Under the pieces are notes generated by a model. The model was given only the letters and a program-made list of their open reading frames with translations. It searched no databases and was not told where the DNA came from. A program made the translations under genes and the position numbers. Shown piece by piece: positions 21,729 to 26,462 of a DNA stretch of 26,462 bases (positions within the stretch are counted from its first letter, which is position 1; the number at the start of each line of letters is the position of its first letter). This stretch comes from Conidiobolus incongruus B7586. Lineage: Eukaryota > Entomophthoromycota > Entomophthoromycetes > Entomophthorales > Conidiobolaceae. The stretch is taken from the NCBI GenBank assembly GCA_000697335.1, contig JNEM01015585.1, forward strand, positions 1 to 26,462, read 5' to 3'.

Positions 21729-22268
21729 ATTTTCCGGTATAATAGTATTCATTATCATCGCATCAAATCACAAACTTAAATATATCTTATCAATAATTAA
21801 ACCCTTTTTTATTTAAATTACCTTAAATAAAATAAATAATTGTAGTAATTTTAAAAATCTTCACCAAAATCTAAATCACTACACATTTTCATAAATCAAA
21901 GCTTTTATTATATTTGAAATGTAATCTTAGTCATTGATAAAATACTCAAAATAATAGATTAAAATCAATTTTCTAAAGTATTGTATATATTACAATATTA
22001 AATATAAATTTCAATATATTAAATTGGTTAATCTTAAAATTTGTCTTAATTTTCCATTTTGTAGAAGAGAATTTACTTATTTTGTTGAATATAAATTTAG
22101 ATGTTTACATAATGTACATAATCCCACAAATTGTTACCCTTTTAGCATTTGAACTTAATATATTTTTTCATGAATAGTCACACTAATCAACGAAGTTTAA
22201 ACATTCTAAATAATTATGCCAAGTAATCATATACTATATTAATTTATTATATTCAATAATATACTAAT
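21729..22268. other. Intergenic, M17 aminopeptidase to enolase-phosphatase relic
   Basis: About 540 bp of AT-rich DNA. Poly(A)-signal-like AATAAA motifs occur near 21826-21840 downstream of the aminopeptidase. Nothing else is visible. Confidence 0.5.
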
Positions 22269-23307
22269 ATGAAAATAGAAATCCAAGCTAATGTCACTGA
22301 CATTGAAAGTACTACCACTTCAATTTTCTTTGTTAAAGACAACCTTATCCCATATAGGCTTGATCATATTCAAGAGTTTTTGGAAATTCATTAGTCTAAT
22401 CCTGATCTTCAAAAATATATTGCTGATTTAAGAGAACAGGTAAAATTATGTTAAATTTTGTAAAATGTCTTTTTCATCCATAATTTTTAATAGTCTATTC
22501 AAGAATTAGGTCATGTATCTGTAACGTTGAAGTGCTTGACTCAAATATTCATGATGCAGGGTAAACAATAATGAATAATATACTGAGCCTAATCATTGGT
22601 ATAAATTATTAAACGCTGTCAAGCAATTAATCATTGCAAATATCAAATGGTAAATGAGCTTAGATCGCGAAGGTGCTCCTCTTAAAAACTTCCAAGGGCT
22701 AATGTGGTAATTGGGATATGAGTCAGGAGCGCTTAAGGGAGAGTAACCAATCAAATATCATACCATATTCAACTATATTCATATTTGTATAATTAGAGTA
22801 TATGATGATGTGCTTCTTTTAATAGAGTCTTGGAATTCTCGAAATATTCCTATTTATATTTATTCTTCTGGTAGTATTACTGCTCAAAAATTATCATTTG
22901 GTTATACCAAACATGGTAGTCTATCAAGGGTATTTCATTGTTACTTTATTCATTAATGGATCGATGCTAAACAGTTAATATTATAGTATTTCAAAGGACA
23001 TTTTGACACCACTACAGGATCCAAGTTAGAATCTAATAGTTATGAAACTATTTCTAAAGAGATTGGATTTGAAAACTCACCTTGTCCAGTATTATTTTTG
23101 AGTGACAATATCTTAGGTAATTCAATTAATAGTGCTATACGACTAATTGATTTTGAATAACAATTAGAAATCCAAGCAGCTCAACAAGCTGGATTGAGTC
23201 CTTGTGTCGCCATTCGACCTGGTAACCTTCCCATTGAACCTGAAGTGTTGAAAAAATTCAAGTATTTTAAGTTATTGCTTAGTATATTGTTTTATCAACA
23301 TATTTAA
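22269..23307 (+). pseudogene. UTR4: Broken enolase-phosphatase E1 (UTR4/ENOPH1/MtnC type)
   Basis: The intact enzyme is a HAD phosphatase of the methionine salvage pathway. Its blocks occur in order. VTDIESTTTSIFFVKDNLIPY is the nucleophile region (family DIEGTT), and EPNHWYKLLNAVKQL comes next. MSLDREGAPLKNFQGLMW and YDDVLLLIESWNSRNIPIY follow. Then come YIYSSGSITAQKLSFGY, HFDTTTGSKLESNSYETI, PVLFLSDNIL and AAQQAGLSPCVAIRPGN. Four introns of normal size still have GT...AG and join in frame: 22440-22493, 22743-22796, 22930-22986 and 23117-23167. In-frame stops lie at 22392-22394, 22576-22578, 22651-22653 and 22708-22710, and two frame changes fall between 22494 and 22570. The stop at 22651 sits where relatives have Gln (WQMSLDR). 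DIEG has become DIES. With its splice sites kept, the gene looks fairly recently lost. The 3' end also diverges from the family after residue block KKFKYF. Confidence 0.85.
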
Positions 23308-23366
23308 AGATCATGACATTTTTAATTAATTTATGATCCAAAAGCATCTTTTATATTAAATATCAC

Positions 23367-23373
23367 AAAAAAA
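23367..23373 (-). terminator. RNA polymerase III terminator of tRNA-Leu
   Basis: Seven consecutive T's on the minus strand start two bases after the tRNA 3' end, the standard Pol III stop signal. Confidence 0.85.
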
Positions 23374-23374
23374 T

Positions 23375-23455
23375 GACAACTGTGGGGTTCGAACCCACGC
23401 CTGTTTCCAGATCAGGGCCTAAACCTGACGCCTTAGACCTCTCGGCCAAGTTGCC
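23375..23455 (-). tRNA. tRNA-Leu (anticodon UAG)
   Basis: Read on the minus strand, the 81 bases begin GGCAACTTGGCCGAGAGGTC and give a complete class II cloverleaf. The acceptor stem GGCAACT/AGTTGTC has one G-U pair. The D stem is GCC/GGC. The anticodon stem and loop TCAGG-TTTAGGC-CCTGA give anticodon TAG. A long variable arm follows, and the T arm GTGGG-TTCGAAC-CCCAC is perfect. CCA is not encoded, as in eukaryotes, and I see no intron. Box A and box B promoter sequences are intact. A T7 terminator follows at once. It lies 67 bp from the enolase-phosphatase relic, convergent to it. Confidence 0.95.
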
Positions 23456-24066
23456 AACACTAGTAGCTTATTTATAGTTTTTATTGTTAATGGTAAAAAT
23501 ATTCATATATTTTCACAATATAATTTCTCTATTATCAAAAATTCGCTTGTATATTTACCAGATTAATATATTTAATTCGAAAATCATAATTGCTTTCCAT
23601 TTTTTCATTATATTTCAAACTATCACTTTTCATATAAGTATATTTCATCATATTCCTTAACTCTACTAATCTAATTTTAAAATCAAATTATAATTCTCTT
23701 TTTTGATGAAAATGCAATATTTTTATTAAATTTAGATACAATTTACTAAATTGAGACAAAGAAGTCACTCATTAAACTCCACAAATTCTACAAGATATTA
23801 ATCAGTTAACAATTCATTAGTTTATATCGAAACTAAATATTTGACAAAGATATTGAAATTGAATTATATTGACGGTCTTGAATATATATTTAATTGTTAC
23901 AATGACACATAATTATATTTTTAATATCGATGATTCTTGAAACCATTAGATCATTATTGAAAATAACCCCACATTACTAATTAACAATATATATCAATAT
24001 TTAAAATCTATCGATCTCTGTTAATAAGCATTTAATTATCAAAATAATTAATAACAACCATTGAAT
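23456..24066. other. Intergenic, tRNA-Leu to OTU relic
   Basis: About 610 bp of AT-rich DNA with the upstream region of tRNA-Leu. No gene or clear repeat is visible. Confidence 0.5.
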
Positions 24067-24733
24067 ATGGATAAAATACTTGAAAGACAAAGTTTAGAAT
24101 TACAAGAATTAGAGAAAAAAAATTGAAGAGTTGAAAACTTCAATACCTTCAGGAGATAAAAATCAAAAAAAAAAATTAAAAGAAAGCTGACGCTATGAGA
24201 GATGAATTGAGTCGCAAACATGAGCAAGAAAGATACGGCTTTCTTACCAATAATGAAGACGAATCTGAGGACGAATTAACTGATAAAGTGAATAAGTTAG
24301 AAATTAAAGTATTAATTCATTATTATATTCAATATTAATTTTACTAAATTCATTTCATTAGTCTGAGAAATCAACAACGGCTCAAGAGAAAAGATTAACG
24401 CAAACATCAACGGCATCTCAGCCTACTCAAAGTAAAAAGAGTAAAAAGAAGGTATTAAATACATGATTGTAATTTATATTTAAGCTTAAAAATAATTCAA
24501 TAGGCTAAGAAAGCATTACAAGCTCAAAAAATGGAAGAAGAAGCTGAGTTAGAAGCTGCCAATCAAATCGATTACTTGAAGTTAGAAACTGAAGCTATTC
24601 AAAAATTAATTCAGCCTAAAGGACTCACCATTAAAGAGGTAATATATCATACCTCATTTACTTAAATCTCTCTACTAATACAATTTATTAGATTCCTCCT
24701 GATGGTCATTGGTAATAATTTATTAACAATTCG

Positions 24734-24781
<48 letters not shown>

Positions 24782-25155
24782 TACTTAACAACTATCTTTT
24801 TTATAGTTTATTCAATTCCATTTCAGATCAATTAAAAACTCAATACGATCAAGAAGTAATAACAAATATATAGCAATATCAAATAATTTTTAATATATAG
24901 TTGAATAGAAATCAGCGATAGAATTAAGAGAATTATGCTGTGAAGAATTAATACATAATAGTGATAATTAACCTTTTTTTACTACTAAATCAGGTGATAT
25001 CGCTACTCAAGGTAAATATATTATAATAATAGATATCATTATTTGGAGCACTGTTAATATATTTTAAAGAAAAATATCTCGAATACTGCAACACAATGAA
25101 AAACACTGCTAGTTGGGGTGGTAACTTAGAGGCAATTGTCTTTATTTTAAATTGA
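24067..25155 (+). pseudogene. Broken and truncated OTU-family deubiquitinase (OTU2/OTUD6B type)
   Basis: The parts follow the OTU2/OTUD6 layout. First comes a charged coiled-coil head (MDKILERQSLELQELEKK, later MRDELSRKHEQERYGFL). A basic linker (QPTQSKKSKKK, then AKKALQAQKMEEEAELEAAN) leads to IQPKGLTIKE. The OTU core is IPPDGHC-LFNSISDQLKTQYDQE, then KSAIELRELCCEELIHNSDN, with KYLEYCNTMKNTASWGGNLE last. The catalytic Cys codon is restored only across the intron 24712-24806, which carries a long TA repeat. Other introns are 24309-24361, 24452-24503, 24639-24691, 24856-24908 and one ending near 25070; all keep GT...AG. Two frame changes lie in or near A-runs of the first exon (about 24116-24123 and 24170-24187), and an in-frame TAA lies at 24969-24971. 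The frame ends at 25155 just after WGGNLE, so the C-terminal part with the catalytic His is missing. It is either a recent pseudogene or, for the two A-run shifts only, possibly affected by sequence errors. Confidence 0.8.
24739..24779. repeat. (TA)20 microsatellite inside an intron of the OTU relic
   Basis: A perfect 41-bp TA run, the longest simple repeat in the window. It lengthens this intron to about 95 bp, against 50-60 bp for all other introns seen. Confidence 0.9.
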
Positions 25156-26009
25156 ATATATTCACAACTTTTTTTAATATTAGTATGGAAATTAAGAAAT
25201 GGCAAATTTTTTAATTTCTGATCTTTCAAACATATTATACATTTTGAAAGATTATATATATATAAAACATATAGGAAAATAAATATTTTCAAACTATATA
25301 TATATTCAATTTTTATTATTTTTTTTATTAAAATATTTTGATTTTAAAATTTACACTTAAATTTAATCATGTTTAAATTAGATTGTGATTATCAAAAGGC
25401 TTTTATTTTTGTATCTTTAAAATTTAATTATAAACCCTTTAAAATCATCTAAAACTTGTAAACAACTTATAAAGATAGTGTTTTATTTAAAACTACCATA
25501 TATTGTTAGATTTGTGATTTTAAAGCTAAAAGGGACACTATTTAAAATTTACTAAAATTTAAAAAACTAATTTCTACTGTTATTTTTTCACTTATTAATA
25601 AAATAAAAAAATATATTAAGAAATACCTTTTTATTTTTGTTAGAGAACTATTTAAGTAATTTAATGTTAATTATATAAGCATGTTATATTTACTTAAGTT
25701 TAAACTTAAATTAATTAATAAAAATATAAAATAGATACCTTATAATTTAACAAAAACCTAAAAGAAAACTAGAGTAGTTATAGCTAAACTAAATTTATTA
25801 AAATATAACTAAAAACAAAAGTTTTTACAGTAAATACTTATAATTAATAAATTTTAAATTCTTTTATATAATCCTTTACTTAAAAATAAAACAAAATATT
25901 AGGTTAAGTTAAATTAATCCCCTCTACAAATTCTAATAATTAAACACTTTAAATATAAGTGAATATTAATTATTATAATAGATTATAATAGTATATAGTT
26001 TTTTATTTA
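25156..26009. other. AT-rich stretch, possible 5' part of the transposon relic
   Basis: From about 25300 the DNA becomes even poorer in C and G, with many TTTAAA and ATTTAAAT words. It leads without a boundary into the transposase remnant. I could not identify an N-terminal DNA-binding domain, the first catalytic Asp or a terminal inverted repeat. It may be the eroded front half of the same element. Confidence 0.35.
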
Positions 26010-26411
26010 ATACCTCAAGGAAAATCAATTAATAGTAAGTTATATATTACTTTTTTAAATAAAACAATTTCTAAGTGATGTTCTTAATATAAATTAAAGA
26101 CACCTATTATTTTATATAATAGTTATAAAATACATAAATTAAAGTTGTAAAAAATTTTTTATATAAAAAAAATTAGAGGGAGTTACCATATTTAATATAT
26201 TCACTTAATTATAACTTATGTAATTATAATTGTTTTAGACAATTAAAAAAACAGCTTACAGGAAAAAAAATTCCTACAAACAAATTAAATTGGTTTGTAA
26301 AACATTAAATTTTAGTCTTTAATAAAAAAACTGTTTTTTAGGTATTAGAAGCTTACCAAAAGTATAGAAAAGAGTTATTAATAATAAAAGAGGCTATTAA
26401 TTTTATATTAT
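26010..26411 (+). mobile_element. Eroded Tc1/mariner (IS630-like) transposase, C-terminal half of the DDE domain
   Basis: A plain DNA transposon remnant on the plus strand. From 26010 one frame gives IPQGKSINSKLYITFLNKTI, the G-x-x-N-S-x-x-Y-x-x-FL block before the second catalytic Asp. About 30 codons on, the same frame gives YNSYKIHKLKL, the remnant of the DNAxIHK block with its Asp changed to Tyr. In another frame, about 26180-26411, comes PYLIYSLNYNLCNYNCFRQL, matching the PYSPxxNPxE...F block with the Pro and Glu residues lost. It is followed by KKQLTGKKIPTNKLNWFVKH and VLEAYQKYRKELL. Several stops and at least one frame change show it is dead. Terminal repeats and the TA target duplication are not visible; the right end may lie outside the window. 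Confidence 0.55.
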
Positions 26412-26462
26412 TCATTAATTTTTATATATTATTTATTAATTTATTTAATTTTAATTTTAAAA

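Noticed and set aside
22392-24971. TAA/TAG read as Gln (a variant genetic code), because stops in two relics fall at or near Gln positions
   Set aside because: All five intact multi-domain genes (AMD1, SMG6-like, CHS7, AP-1 gamma, M17) contain no in-frame TAA or TAG, use CAA/CAG for Gln and end in TAA exactly where their families end. The relics also carry frame changes, which a code change cannot explain.
24990-25292. 100-codon open frame on the minus strand
   Set aside because: It overlaps the last readable OTU exon on the other strand and otherwise consists of AT-rich codons; it has no recognisable domain.
25300-26462. A retroelement as the source of the right-edge AT-rich stretch
   Set aside because: I found no reverse transcriptase, protease or terminal direct repeats. 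The only readable blocks fit a Tc1/mariner-type transposase.

Overview
The window is a piece of an AT-rich nuclear genome with small spliceosomal introns. Every intron I could place is 50-60 bp, starts with GT, ends with AG and usually has a CTAAC/CTAAT-like branch site; one relic intron is longer only because of a TA repeat. The best lineage marker is a four-exon CHS7 gene (chitin synthase export chaperone), a fungal protein. With the AT richness and compact introns this suggests a fungus, possibly an early-diverging one such as a Conidiobolus-like entomophthoralean; the exact lineage is inference. The standard genetic code fits all intact genes.

Layout. A minus-strand gene just begins at the left edge (1-79). 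AMP deaminase AMD1 (1978-4415, 2 exons) follows a promoter region with TATA and CCAAT motifs. Next come a compact SMG6/EST1-like PIN-domain protein (5045-7278, 3 exons), CHS7 (8657-9725, 4 exons) and about 3.1 kb without a gene. A broken class I/II PLP aminotransferase (12833-14000) precedes the AP-1 gamma-adaptin gene (14679-17502, 6 exons). After another 2.5 kb gap, which holds a decayed tRNA-Ile-like sequence, comes an M17 leucyl aminopeptidase (20045-21728, 2 exons).

The right third is a gene graveyard. It holds a broken enolase-phosphatase (UTR4/ENOPH1 type, 22269-23307), an apparently intact tRNA-Leu(UAG) on the minus strand (23375-23455), a broken and truncated OTU deubiquitinase (24067-25155), and the eroded C-terminal half of a Tc1/mariner-like transposase (about 26010-26411). 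All protein genes and relics except the left-edge fragment lie on the plus strand.

The intact genes are housekeeping functions with no obvious shared pathway: purine salvage, mRNA quality control, chitin synthase traffic, clathrin-coated vesicle sorting and peptide turnover. CHS7 and AP-1 do both act on chitin synthase trafficking in yeasts, but they are about 5 kb apart and nothing shows joint control. I did not find a clearly new multi-gene system. The most notable points are the small SMG6-like protein with all PIN acidic residues, the three host-gene relics whose splice sites outlived their reading frames, and a tRNA-Ile-like sequence framed by 11-bp inverted repeats.
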